From Eledone cirrhosa (lineage: Eukaryota > Mollusca > Cephalopoda > Octopoda > Eledonidae): 64,000 nucleotides of DNA. The notes below the pieces were generated by a model. That model worked only from the letters and a program-made list of their open reading frames with translations, was not told where the DNA came from and did not search any database. This document shows positions 50,525-59,982 of the stretch, piece by piece. Within the stretch, counting starts at the first letter, position 1. Each line of letters begins with the position of its first letter. The position numbers and the translations under genes were made by a program. The DNA lies in contig OZ024740.1 in the NCBI GenBank assembly GCA_964016885.1, positions 1,846,095 to 1,910,094 on the forward strand, given 5' to 3'.

Positions 50525-51729
50525 ATCCGCTTAGGCTCAAGGATCACCCGTCCATCCTGGTCTCGCAAAGACCGAATAGTGGATCTGCTCCCTCTTTTGG
50601 CTTCTGTCACGCGGGCCCAGCTAACAGCTTTGGTCCCCTCGTTTCCCAGAGCACGTATTTTGCTTCGGACGATGCAGCCTTCGTGTTTCGCGTCGAAGAA
50701 CTGGCCCAGGGCCGTTCTCGACGCTAGCACTCTGGCCACGTCGCCGCTTCTAATTGCCTCTTCTACACTATCTACCAACTCCCTTTCCTTCCTATTTCTA
50801 TTTGAGGCTAACTCCTTACTAAATTCTATAGAGACTACTCTAATCTCTCTTTTGAGAGATCCCCACCACCTGCTGTTGACGATGGCGCCCGTCAACCGCT
50901 CCTTAACTAAAGTGCTAATCCGGTCCCTGTAAGCCTTACTTGCCAGTAAGGATAAGTTGAGCTTCCAGTAACCGGGTCCCTGTCTATGTGTTCTGTCAAG
51001 GTTGACCATGCAGGTCACTAACTTGTGGTCTGAATAGCCAACCATGCGCAATTTTGGACAACTTAAAAAGTCCTTATCCTTAATTCTAACTAAGAACCTA
51101 TCTAGGTACGACCTAGATGATCCGCTGCGGTTTGCCCAAGTCCAGGTTGGCGCAGTCGGAAAATCTAGTCGATATCTATCGGCCAGGTCAAATCGACCGA
51201 TTAAGCCTTTGAGGCTATTACACCCCTCTCTATCGGGACAGGCCCCTACGTAGTCCCAACGTGCATCTAGGATACCATTCCAGTCCCCCACTAATAGCAA
51301 GGAGCGGGACGTCCCTAGAAAAGTCTTCAGACGATGGAAGAAGTCCGGCCACATTGACCCGAAAGGGCCATAGACGGCTACCAACCTAAATGCTCCGCTT
51401 TCACCACTGCCAAGGTCCAGAACCACTAGTCTACCCTCCGGGTCCTAGTGTACCATCTGTGTTGCGAGACCCAGATGTTTTTGCAGCAGAATGACAACTC
51501 CACCCCCACCTCTGGGCTGACAGAGAGATGCGTGCATTTCAAAGTCATCAAAGGTGTGGGCCAGCTGTCGCACGTTGCTGATCCGGGCCTCGCAAATAAC
51601 CATCACATCTATACGTTGTGACCTGAGGTCATTTAGCAGCATTGCTTGCTTCCAAGTTGAGCCCAGGCCACGCGCATTTAGACAGCCTACTCTTAGCAAA
51701 GCCATGTTGGTGGTGAAGAGAAAAGGCAC
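50485..51729 (-). pseudogene. Tx1-like LINE ORF2, endonuclease part with one in-frame stop
   Basis: The frame runs from ATG near 51705 (MALLRVGCLNARGLGSTWKQ) through ICEARIS, a single TAG at 51445-51447, and then on in the same frame through RLVAVYGPFGS, LLVGDWNGILD, SYLDRFLV and YSDHKLVTC. These are the Asn, Glu, Asp/Asn and SDH motifs of the AP-like LINE endonuclease. Past the endonuclease a helical linker leads to the RT. The frame is lost at about 50490-50520, where the RT frame takes over. Confidence 0.85.
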
Positions 51730-53255
51730 TTACCTCTTTGTGTTCCGGGTATCGGGCTCTTCATCTCCTGGGGACCAGGCTGCACAATTTCCATGGGGGT
51801 GTTGGAGGTTATGTTTGATGGGGTGGTGGTTTCTGGCGGGGTGGGAACAGGGTGTTTGGTGGGGAAGGGCTGTCTGGTGGGATGGGGACGACTTGGGTGG
51901 GGGTGCCTGTGGTGGGGAGGCCTTTGTAGAGGACACGGTTGATTGGTTTCACGCAGGAATTCCCCACGTCCTCTACAAATGTTTCTTTTAGGGATCTATA
52001 AGTTCCTATAGGGACCGTGATCAGTTTTAGGTTCAATTTTTTGTTTTTGTTGGAGCTATCCAAAGTTTTCCCTTCGGTTTTGACCAAAGGGTTGTTTCTG
52101 ATGGTCTCCATCAGTGTTCTATTTTCTTCGTTTATGTAAGTGTATGTGTACTTTTCCTGTGTTCTGTTTGTTTTTGTCTGTGGTTCCTGCACGTGTTTTC
52201 TCTTTGTTGTGGGTGTTTTGTTTTCGGGAGGGGGAACTTTTGTTTGTGATTTTTGTGCTGTTTGTGCTGGTGTTTGTGTGTTTGTTTCGTTTTTGTTCAT
52301 GCGGTTCTTTCTTTTTATTCTTTTCACGGGTTGGAAGGGTTCCTCATCCGTGTAGATGGGTAGGGGTATGTTTTGGGGTTCTGTAGTGTCTGTGTGTGTT
52401 TTTGTATTTGTTTTAGGTGGGGAGGGGTTGGATGGGATAGTGTTCTCTGTTGTTTTTTCTTGTTGTCGTGGTGGTGGTGGTGGTGGTGGTTGTGTTGTTA
52501 TTTGTGGTGTTGGTAAAAGTGGTTTTTTTTTTTGTCAATTGAGGACAGGCAGCCCTTAGGTGACCTCTGCTTGCGCAGTGGTAACATGCGGGCCGCCTAC
52601 CCTCAACCGAAATGTTTGTAGGTCAGTCCATCCAGAGGTACTCTCTGTGGGATTTTCATTATACGTTCTGGGCTCATCTGCACCAGAATTTCGACGCTAG
52701 TCCCACTAAATATATCTCTGGAGGATTTTCCTACTGAGATCAAAATGTCTTGTTCAAAGTCAATTAGACCATAAAGTATCCACCAAATATCTACTTTGGG
52801 TCTTATGCATGTAATTTTTATTTTTTGCGTTCTTTTTCCCATGTATGTAGGGAAAAATGTAAAATGGGTGGACACAATGGGCGCGATGGAATATTAGCAC
52901 CGAGATGCTGCCGAAAAGTTTGGCTTTCTGAATGAATAAAATGTTATCCATGTGGTTCCTTAAAACCAGCTCAATCTCACTCTGAGATAGTTGAGCTGGT
53001 TTTTTTGATGCATTTGAGATTGTCCTGAAAACCACCGTGTTCAGGGCATTTTCTCTCTTTAGTTCTTGTGGTGAATTTATGCTAAATGACCCATTGGGTC
53101 CAAAAGTCACATATTGTTTAGCTTCTTCCAACCTTTGTTTCACGTTGGTTAAATAAAAAAGTTGAAATATTTCCAGTTTTTTTTTTACGGTATCGGCAAA
53201 AGAAATTTTGCTGTTGTTGTCTTTCTTGTTGTTGTTGTCACTGTTGTTTGTATAT
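51730..53255 (-). pseudogene. Tx1-like LINE ORF1 (Gag-like) with CCHC zinc knuckle, frameshifted
   Basis: The frame can be followed from about 53245 (Asn-rich start, then SFADTVKKKLEIFQLFYLTN and QRLEEAKQYVTFGPNGSF). It then jumps frame near 52870 into FFPTYMGKRTQKIKITCIRP and onward, and again near 52607 into VEGRRPACYHC. The zinc knuckle is Cys-x2-Cys-x4-His-x4-Cys at 52545-52586. After a T-run slip at 52521-52533 the Pro/Thr/Lys-rich tail continues (51809-52327 and upstream). ORF1 proteins of this type coat element RNA. The multiple frame changes, mostly at homopolymers, show it is inactive. The start codon is uncertain. Confidence 0.75.
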
Positions 53256-54760
53256 AGATAGAAAGATAGATATATATGTAATTATTAAAACCAGTTGCTA
53301 CAACAGCGTCATACGAGGTATGTACGTTTTGTTAGCCCTAAGGACCAACTTGTTCAGCCCATGCCGATAAAAGTGAACTGGAAAATGTTTTCTCAAAGAG
53401 GAAATAAAAAAACAATAGGGAAAGAGAGGATAGCCCCAAAACAAGGGCAGATAATCTAACTAGTCTAGGGGAGACAATTTGACCCGAAAAAGTGCGAACA
53501 AATGTTAAATATATGAGGGGGCTAGAAAAAATTGATAAAATAAGAATGATTTTGCGGGAAAACACATAAATCAATATTAAGGAGGCCAATTCTTTAAAAG
53601 ATACTTGGAAACGTGAGAACATTGCAAGAAGAACTCTGTACATGTGTTAAATTGTTATTGTTGTGGAGATTATTAAATATCCACCATTTTCATCATTGCA
53701 TAATCTGCCTGCTTTGAGCCTATTTATATATGGTCGAGATTTTACCAACCTATTACTACTACTACTACTACTACTACTACTATATATATATATATAGAGA
53801 GAGAGAGAGCGAGCGAGATTGAAGTTTTTTTTCTACTCATTATATTCAGACAGTGTGACTCTATTTGTTTGTATATACATCATGTACAGTACTCCCTTTA
53901 AATATCATTTCTTCTTTGGTATTATGGTATTTGTTGCATTATTGTATGTATTTGTGGGGGGGGGGGGGTATATACGCACTTGCCGAATGCCACTATGTAA
54001 ATACATTTTCCACAGCAACTTATCAATAAAAAAAACCTATTGAATAATTGTTGAATAGCAACCTTTCTGTACCTTTGAAATGTGCATAACAGGGTGACAT
54101 AGGGCAATAATACGATGTTAAATATGTGATGCTGTCTCTCTTTCTTTTCTTAATATATATATATAACAAATAGTTTATCACTCTACATGACTGAATACAA
54201 TAAATGTAATCTGAGTTTTTCGAATATTAATAATATTTGATTCGTTTGCAATTATGCAAACAACCTCTTTAAAGGCATGTCAGTAGAATGACCCCGTCAT
54301 TCTTGCTCTTGTGTTACGTGTAAACAGAACTGCAGACTCTAATGTTTCTGGGTGGTTACCCTTCATCAGTACAGTATACTGCTTACCTGCCAACTGTCAG
54401 AGCTAGTGAAAATATATGATATTTTCTAAGATATACACATATATATGTATGTATGTGTGTGGTGAGAAGAGAGAGAAAGACAATCATTATCATCATTTTT
54501 TATTTCTGATATTTCTATGCTTCCATGTGTTGAATGTTAAATTTTTTAGGCAGGTTTTGATACAGCTTAATGCACTTTCTGGTGCCAACCTACACCTTAA
54601 TTTAAGTTTGATATATACACACTTGACATTCTCCATACTGTTACAAGATGTATTGCTTAAACACATGTTAGTGTTGGCTTTTATAAACAATATCAATAGG
54701 TTTACAGCAACTAGCATACACACATATATATTTATATACATCATCACTTAAGGTGTATTT
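53256..54760. other. AT-rich spacer with microsatellites
   Basis: (ACT)n, (TA)n and (GA)n lie side by side at 53753-53818. A G run is at 53945-53958. Short TA tracts are near 54155 and 54430. A 101-codon minus-strand frame at 53338-53643 has no recognisable features. No gene is supported. Confidence 0.55.
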
Positions 54761-54764
54761 TTCC

Positions 54765-54912
54765 ATGTTGATATGGATTAGGTCATCACAGTCAGTACAT
54801 AATCAGAGCTACTGCCATCCTAGACAACCTGGGGCCATGTCTCACTTATATACATTACAGGTTTGACATGCTTTCTACAACTGGCTGCCCCTCCTTATGC
54901 CAACCATATTAT
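54765..54912 (-). mobile_element. Diverged 3'-UTR fragment of an RTE-like LINE
   Basis: On the minus strand, GGTTGGCATAAGGAGGGGCA then GCCAGTTGTAGAAAG is a diverged form of the GGAAGGGCATCCAGCTGTAG block. The tail is not preserved. Confidence 0.5.
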
Positions 54913-55106
54913 AAAATGAACTGGTTACCTTATATAACACAATAGGATTTTGTACACATGCTTGTTTGAAAAATCTTTCAAAGAAGAGTGAAACATGGAC
55001 TTTTGTACTGTTTATTATAATAAATTACTGTATTTTGGGTTGTTTTAACTCCTCTTATCTTTCCAATTTTTTATAGTTTTTTTTTGTAAAAAACGATATT
55101 TTTTCA

Positions 55107-55153
55107 TGATATATCCCTATATATCATTTTAAATGATATATAGGGATATATCA
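55107..55153. repeat. 47-bp perfect palindrome
   Basis: The arms 55107-55129 and 55131-55153 are exact inverted copies around a single T (TGATATATCCCTATATATCA and its inverse). It lies 14 bp upstream of the next LINE fragment. Confidence 0.95.
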
Positions 55154-55166
55154 ATTGAGAAATTGT

Positions 55167-55333
55167 GTTGGCATTAGGAAGGGCATCCAGCCATAGGAAA
55201 CCAAGCCAGAAACAGTTCTGTATGAGCAAGACATGGTCACCTGACCTGATTTGCCTCAAAAGGGACAACCTGTCTAATCGATGCTAGCATGGGTTAGACG
55301 GGAAAATAGACGTTAAACAATGTTGATGATATA
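55167..55333 (+). mobile_element. 3'-terminal fragment of an RTE-like LINE
   Basis: Plus-strand GGCATTAGGAAGGGCATCCA, ATGGTCACCTGACCTG, GATGCTAGCATGGGTTAGAC and TAGACGTTAAACAATGTTGA followed by (TA)n match the conserved 3' end of the family. Confidence 0.75.
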
Positions 55334-56411
55334 TATATTCACAGAACTGGTTTCCTTAGTTTCCCTTCAGCCTGATAATAAAAGACACATGCCCAGCTGC
55401 CATTCAGTGAGACTGAACCTCTTCCCCCACACAGCCATGTTTGCACCAATATACACACCTTTGAACTCTAATGTTGTTTAGTCCCTGGCAAACCCTGATG
55501 GTGCACCCCATAAGTTAACCATGTTATCCTGTCCTTATCTAAACCAATAGGGAGTGATTTGAGGGAAGTTTGGCTTCTATTTCTTGCATGTTGAGAGACT
55601 CATTGTGATGTTAGTGCTAGTTTGTGTGCTAGTTATAGTTTTAAATATGGTGATGATGATGTTAGGTGTCATGAAGGTGATGGTGGTGGTGACAGTAGTT
55701 GTCATGAAGGTGGTTGATGATGGTGATGGTGGCTATCATGAAGGTGTTGATGATGGTTATCATGAAGGCGATGTTGGTGGTGGTGGTGGTGGTTGTAATG
55801 AAGGTAATGGTGGTTGTCATGATAGTAATAGTGTTGGTGTTAGATGTAATTATGCCGATGGCGATAATGATGAGGATGATTGTGGTAGTATTAGTGGTGA
55901 TACTGTGGTGGTGGTGATGGTGGTGATACTGTGGTGGTGGTGATGGTGGTGAAAATGAAAGTGGTGTTGCTAGCTGGAATAATAATTATGGTGAGCTTAG
56001 TAGTGATGGAGATTGTGATGGTGATGGTGGTAAAGGAGATCCTGGCAGTGGTGATGGTTGTGGTAAAGGAGATGGTAGCGGATGATAGCAATGATATTTA
56101 GATGAGATTTTCAAGAAGAGTTGAGATGATGCCGGATGTAGTTTCAATGTTGATATTTCCACAGTAAGACTGGCAGGTGTAATGAGAGCTGGAGAATAAG
56201 TTAAATTCCATACCAAAACCAACTTTGTAATTTAGTTTCAATTTTCACTTGATTCTGCTTCCCTTACTTTATTTGGAAGCCCCCTATATTTTAGCCCGTA
56301 CCCCTGTTATCGTATTTTATCCTGGTTTAACTCTTAACATTAATTCAAATACAGTGTGGTTCATAAGGAAATAAAGTAATGAAAGCTAATTATTATCTAA
56401 TCAGTTATCCT
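55334..56411. other. Spacer with a GGT/GAT-rich imperfect triplet tract
   Basis: 55650-56085 is rich in GGT, GAT and GAA triplets. That explains the open Val/Met- or Gly/Asp-rich frames there. The rest is unassigned. Confidence 0.65.
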
Positions 56412-56760
56412 TTTTCTTCACCCACTTATTCCTGAGAGGGTCGTGGGGTCAGAGTCCTCAAACACTCCTTCCAGCGGGTCCTGTCAAAAGCAACCGTCTC
56501 CAACTGATCCAGCTGGATCCCCAAGCGAGACTAGCAAAGCTCATGGATTTTATCTAACCATGTTGCTCGGAGTTTACCCCTGGGTCTCCTGTCAGTTGGT
56601 TTTGCTCATAAAATCTGTCCAACGATTCTTTCCTGAGACATTCTAGTCACATGCCCATAGTATCGGAGTTGTTATCTCTAAATTCAGAGAAGTCACGGCT
56701 CTATCTGGAGTGACTCTCTGATCTTTGAGCTACGCACTTGAGTTTGGATAATCAGTTATC
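56412..56760 (-). mobile_element. LINE polyprotein C-terminal remnant with stops
   Basis: The minus strand reads LRYYGHVTRMSQERIVGQIL, stop, AKPTDRRPRGKLRATWLDKI, a second stop, then LETVAFDRTRWKECLRTLTP and PRPSQE-stop. The YGHVTRM, RRPRGK and DRTRWKE blocks match the C-terminus of RTE-like polyproteins, but of another family than 4550-7615. The same family is present at 46541-46715. Confidence 0.8.
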
Positions 56761-57012
56761 CCTCCTTCAAAATGTTAGCCCTCTGCCTAACTTAGAAATC
56801 TAGATTCACAGAATTGTTAGAACATTGGATATACTAGACATTGGCAAGTGTCTTTGTTGAAAATATAAGTATAGTCTTAATGGTGGCACTATTATCATGA
56901 CATTTTTAGATATTTTAAGTACTTTTACTTGACAGATTCCATATTTCTCCAGGTTTGAACTCAACCAATTCCTTCCAGTAGTGGGAGAGATGAAAAATTG
57001 ATCTGAGTATTG
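56761..57012. other. Unassigned spacer
   Basis: Non-coding; nothing recognised. Confidence 0.4.
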
Positions 57013-57150
57013 GATCAATTTATTTATCAGCCCTGTAAAGAAGAAAAGCAAATTCACCTTGGTGAGACTTGAACTCAGTGCAGAGAGCAGGAAAAAATAC
57101 CATAAAGCATTCTATGTAACACACAAATGACTCGGCCACCTTGGTGTCTA
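57013..57150 (-). mobile_element. Diverged tRNA-derived SINE copy
   Basis: The minus strand shows an A-box-like TGGCCGAGTCATTTGTG, a B-box-like GAGTTCAAGTCTCACC, and a body resembling the copy at 46885-47062 (TTTGCTTTTCTTCTTTACAG in place of TTTGCCTTTCATCC). Confidence 0.6.
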
Positions 57151-57600
57151 TAACGAAGTGGACCCAAAACTTTAGCCTTTTGTGTCCAAGACAGTGCCAC
57201 CCTGTTGATAGAGGAAGTTCTTAATAATTAATTCAGTAATAACTTGGCTAGAAAGTGTCTTGTCATTGTCAGTAAGGATTAATCTGTTTGCTAATCCCCT
57301 TAACACTTAATCTCTTTAATGGTAATCCCTTTGTATTAACTGTAATCTTAGAATAAATATAGGACTAAACAGTTCAGAGTGAGTTCAATCGTTTGTCAGG
57401 GCACCAAAATAAAAGTTGTTTATTCACGTGTGTGTCTGTATGATTCTAACTGTGAGTACTATATATATCCAGGGAGTGTAACTTGGAGTTACTGTAGGTT
57501 CACCCGGGTGAGCAATCGATGTTTAGGTTCACTTCAGTGTTGAGGTGTAGAGCTAGACAGTGTATTATAGTGAAATAAGATAACAAGGACGATTGGTTAT
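57151..57600. other. Unassigned spacer next to the ribozyme candidate
   Basis: The only structure I see is a short palindrome CACCCGGGTG at about 57500. 57540-57600 probably belongs to the element carrying the ribozyme. Confidence 0.4.
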
Positions 57601-57619
57601 TCCTTCATTACGTTTATTG

Positions 57620-57694
57620 GTTGGTGACGCGCGTTTCGCCACTGATCAGCTCAAGGTTTGATCTGTATCGATCTGACCCGACTCATCAGACCCC
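57620..57694 (-). ncRNA. Candidate hammerhead ribozyme (type I, Penelope-element style)
   Basis: On the minus strand the conserved core is present in order: GGT-CTGATGAG (plus 57692-57682), an imperfect stem-loop II, CGAAAC (plus 57638-57633), a tiny GC stem III (CGCGCG), and the cleavage triplet GTC (57628-57626) followed by ACC (57625-57623). GGT pairs with ACC as the base of stem I. The first four base pairs of stem II are GUCG with UGGC (two are GU wobbles), then an internal loop and UCAG with CUGA. Self-cleavage would fall between 57626 and 57625. Very short stem III hammerheads are known from Penelope-like retroelements and retrozymes. No Penelope RT is seen in the window, so this would be a solitary terminal piece. 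Confidence 0.7.
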
Positions 57695-57731
57695 TTGTAA
57701 TGTAATGTTAACATTACATTACAAGGGGTCT
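57688..57731. repeat. 44-bp perfect palindrome with no spacer
   Basis: AGACCCCTTGTAATGTAATG and its exact inverse meet at GTTAAC. The left end overlaps the stem I side of the ribozyme candidate. Confidence 0.95.
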
Positions 57732-57862
57732 ATTATGGCTAAGTAGTGAGTCTTATTACTCTGGAGTTTCACCAGTGGAGTCACAGGATCATCTTGTCTG
57801 GTGATCCCATGACTACACAGGTGAAACTCCAGATTAACAAGGCTCACTACCTAACCATAATA
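57731..57862. repeat. Imperfect long hairpin next to the palindrome
   Basis: 57731-57772 (TATTATGGCTAAGTAGTGAG onward) pairs with 57821-57862 with few mismatches. The interior continues pairing (GTCACAGGATCA with TGATCCCATGAC). This predicts a stem of over 50 bp. Confidence 0.85.
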
Positions 57863-57931
57863 AAGGAATATTTGAACTCTACTTCAGTATTGAGTACTCT
57901 TTTCTCTTGTCCATCAACTACATACATATAA

Positions 57932-58151
57932 AAAAAGCACCCAGCCCACACTGTAAAGTGGTCATGTAGGTGTCACAACAAAAAGCACCCAGCCCACACT
58001 GTAAATGTGGTTGGTGTTAGGAAGGGCATCCAGCCCTAGAAACCAAACCAAAATCAGTTGTGTGTGAGAAAAACACAGTCCTCTGAACTGGTTGCCTTAC
58101 AACAGGACTGCACATACTACCCATGAAAAATGGCTGTTAAACGATGATGAT
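57932..58151 (+). mobile_element. RTE-like LINE 3'-UTR fragment with an internal duplication
   Basis: AAAAAGCACCCAGCCCACAC occurs twice (about 57932 and 57980), followed by GGTGTTAGGAAGGGCATCCA, TGGCTGTTAAACGATGATGA and (TA)n. This is the same terminal sequence as the other copies. Confidence 0.75.
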
Positions 58152-58176
58152 ATATATATAATTAAATATTAATTAG

Positions 58177-58255
58177 TGTCTAAATGAATGGATATCAGTG
58201 TCTAAATGAATGGATATCAGTGTCTAAATGAATGGATATCAGTGTCTAAATGAAT
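58177..58255. repeat. 22-bp minisatellite, 3.5 copies
   Basis: The unit is TGTCTAAATGAATGGATATC plus AG. Confidence 0.95.
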
Positions 58256-58286
58256 ATATAGATAAAATATCGGAGAAGCAATATTA

Positions 58287-58314
58287 AATTTAAGTGAAAC
58301 TAGTTTTCACTTAA

Positions 58315-58372
<58 letters not shown>

Positions 58373-58415
58373 TTTCAGCTTAGTCACTAAAATGAAGCAA
58401 CTAAGCTAAAACTTT
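58287..58415. repeat. (TG)n microsatellite bracketed by two short hairpins
   Basis: A 13-bp inverted repeat (58287-58299 with 58305-58317) precedes (TG)n (58316-58368). A 16-bp inverted repeat with one mismatch (58369-58384 with 58400-58415) follows it. Confidence 0.85.
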
Positions 58416-58435
58416 GAAGTTACTCCCACCTTTTT

Positions 58436-58895
58436 ACACCCTACCCACTGGTATATACACTCTACCCACTGGTATATACTCTCTACCCACTGGTATATAC
58501 ACTCTACCCACTGGTATATACACCCTACCCACTGGTATATACTCTCTACCCACTGGTATATACACCCTACCCACTGGTATATACTCTCTACCCACTGGTA
58601 TATACTCTCTACCCACTGGTATATACTCTCTACCCACTGGTATATACACTCTACCCACTGGTATATACTCTCTACCCACTGGTATATACTCTCTACCCAC
58701 TGGTATATACTCTCTACCCACTGGTATATACTCTCTACCCACTGGTATATACACTCTACCCACTGGTATATACACTCTACCCACTGGTATATACACTCTA
58801 CCCACAGGTATATACACTCTACCCACAGTATATACACTCTACCCACTGGTATATACTCTCTACCCACTGGTATATACTCTCTACCCACTGGTGTA
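58436..58895. repeat. 20-bp minisatellite, about 23 copies
   Basis: The unit is CTCTACCCACTGGTATATAC, with CTCT/ACTC/ACCC variation at the junction. Open frames on both strands are repeat artefacts. Confidence 0.97.
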
Positions 58896-59516
58896 AAGTG
58901 TTCATTCACTTAATGTTTGACTACTTTAAATGTTATGGTATTTTAAACGCACATTCTAATATATACACACCTATATATATTCTCTAAAATGGCTGCCTGT
59001 ATATACACGTGCTTTTTCTCAAAAAGTCTTTTTTTTTTGTTGTTCCTTTCTCTTCTCACTCTTTCTATTTCATCTTTTATTTCTCATTGTATCTCCTGGA
59101 GTTTTATGAGGAATCAGACAGTAATATATACAAGGTCTGTTGAAAAAGTACCCCAATGGTGGGAAGAAACATTACATACTCGGGGAAACTTAATTGTTAA
59201 TCTATTTCACTCCAGCAATCTCTTCACTGTCTTTAAGATTTCTTCACTACCATCACCACACCTCTTCTCCTCTCATCATCACCATCACCACACCCCTTCT
59301 CCTCTCACTACCACCACACCCTTTCTTCCACCCTCACCGCCACATCCCTTCTCCTCTCATCATCGCCACCACCACGACGCTTCTCTCACCACCACCACCA
59401 CCATGACCCCTCTCCTCTACCCATCACCACCATTTTGTTGCTAAATCATATTGAACTCCTGTCTTTCCATCTTTGAAATGGAATCACATTTATAATGTCT
59501 CCTCTCTCTTTTCTAG
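58896..59516. other. Probable intron upstream of the ORP exon
   Basis: This contains a CAC/CCT-rich tract (59240-59440). At about 59130 the sequence ACAAGGTCTGTTGAAAAAGT resembles the end of a mariner-type transposon, but I cannot confirm that. It ends with a polypyrimidine tract and CTAG acceptor at 59497-59516. Confidence 0.55.
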
Positions 59517-59651
59517 GAACTCTCCAAAATGACAATGCCCGTTATCTTTAACGAACCTCTCAGCTTGCTGCAACGTATGGCAGAACATATGGAATATGCA
59601 TATTTGTTAGAGAAGGCAGGAACGGCAACAGATCCAGTAGAACGCATGCAG
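59517..59651 (+). CDS. OSBPL1A/2-like: Internal exon of an oxysterol-binding-protein-related protein (ORP1/ORP2 type)
   Basis: This is a 135-bp, phase-0 exon of 45 codons. It is preceded by a polypyrimidine tract and AG at 59515-59516, and followed by a GTACGT donor at 59652. The translation begins ELSKMTMPVIFNEPLSLLQR and ends TDPVERMQ. It matches the start of the OSBP-related lipid-binding domain, in which KxxMPVxFNEPLSxLQR is the lid/entry region and DPVERMQ precedes the next strand. The DPVERMQ ending is closest to ORP1/ORP2 (OSBPL1A/OSBPL2) as I remember them. These are cytosolic sterol/phosphoinositide carriers at membrane contact sites. The family signature EQVSHHPP would lie in later exons, which are not in this window. 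It is the only host coding exon I can support, and the repeats after it are probably intronic. Confidence 0.85.
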
Positions 59652-59982
59652 GTACGTACTCAACCACAACCTCTATCTACAGGTGTAACTGTGTTGCTAA
59701 GAAGTTCACTTCATAGTTATGTGTTATTTGCTGCTGTGGCCGCCACCGTCGTCGCTTCAGCTCATACAGAGCCTTATGAGTGAATTTGGTTGACAGAAAC
59801 TGCGTGGAAGCCCATTAGATGAGCTCTTGCTGTTCTTGGGTAGTAGACTTAATTTGCCATCTTGCACACATTCAGACCAGGTCTGTGGTCTCAGTGTAAC
59901 TTCCTCCCACCAGTCACAGAAACATTACAAAGAGTTGAACAAACTACTTTTCCTTCTTTTACTAAGCCATTACAAACAACTA
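59652..59982 (+). other. Intron sequence after the ORP exon
   Basis: The GTACGT donor begins it. There is no further coding similarity. Confidence 0.6.

Larger units (their letters stand above)
48050..53255 (-). mobile_element. Tx1/L1-group LINE, nearly full length but broken
   Basis: On the minus strand the order is ORF1 with a CCHC knuckle, a Pro/Lys-rich linker, endonuclease, RT, a Cys/His C-terminal domain, and a 3' UTR. The 3' UTR carries two copies of CCTCCTCCTTATTGAGGA (about 48153-48172 and 48213-48232) and an AATAAA near 48085. The Tx1 call rests on GCPLSSLLYVMTLEPLL in the RT and on the C-terminal block CPRCVCDEETVAHALVHC, which resemble that group. Tx1-group elements often insert site-specifically, but I see no rRNA or snRNA target here. 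At least three frameshifts in ORF1, and one stop plus two frameshifts in ORF2, make it a dead copy. It is more GC-rich than its flanks. Confidence 0.88.

Noticed and set aside
53338..53643. 101-codon hydrophobic minus-strand frame
   Set aside because: It lies in AT-rich DNA upstream of the LINE ORF1, with no recognisable family and a composition expected from T-rich sequence.
58406..58909. IYQWVE/YTLPTG repeat proteins
   Set aside because: They are reading frames of a 20-bp minisatellite on both strands.
58989..59444. 151-codon plus-strand frame
   Set aside because: It is mostly Leu/Phe/Ser and His/Pro from T-rich and CAC repeats, and lies in the probable intron before the ORP exon.
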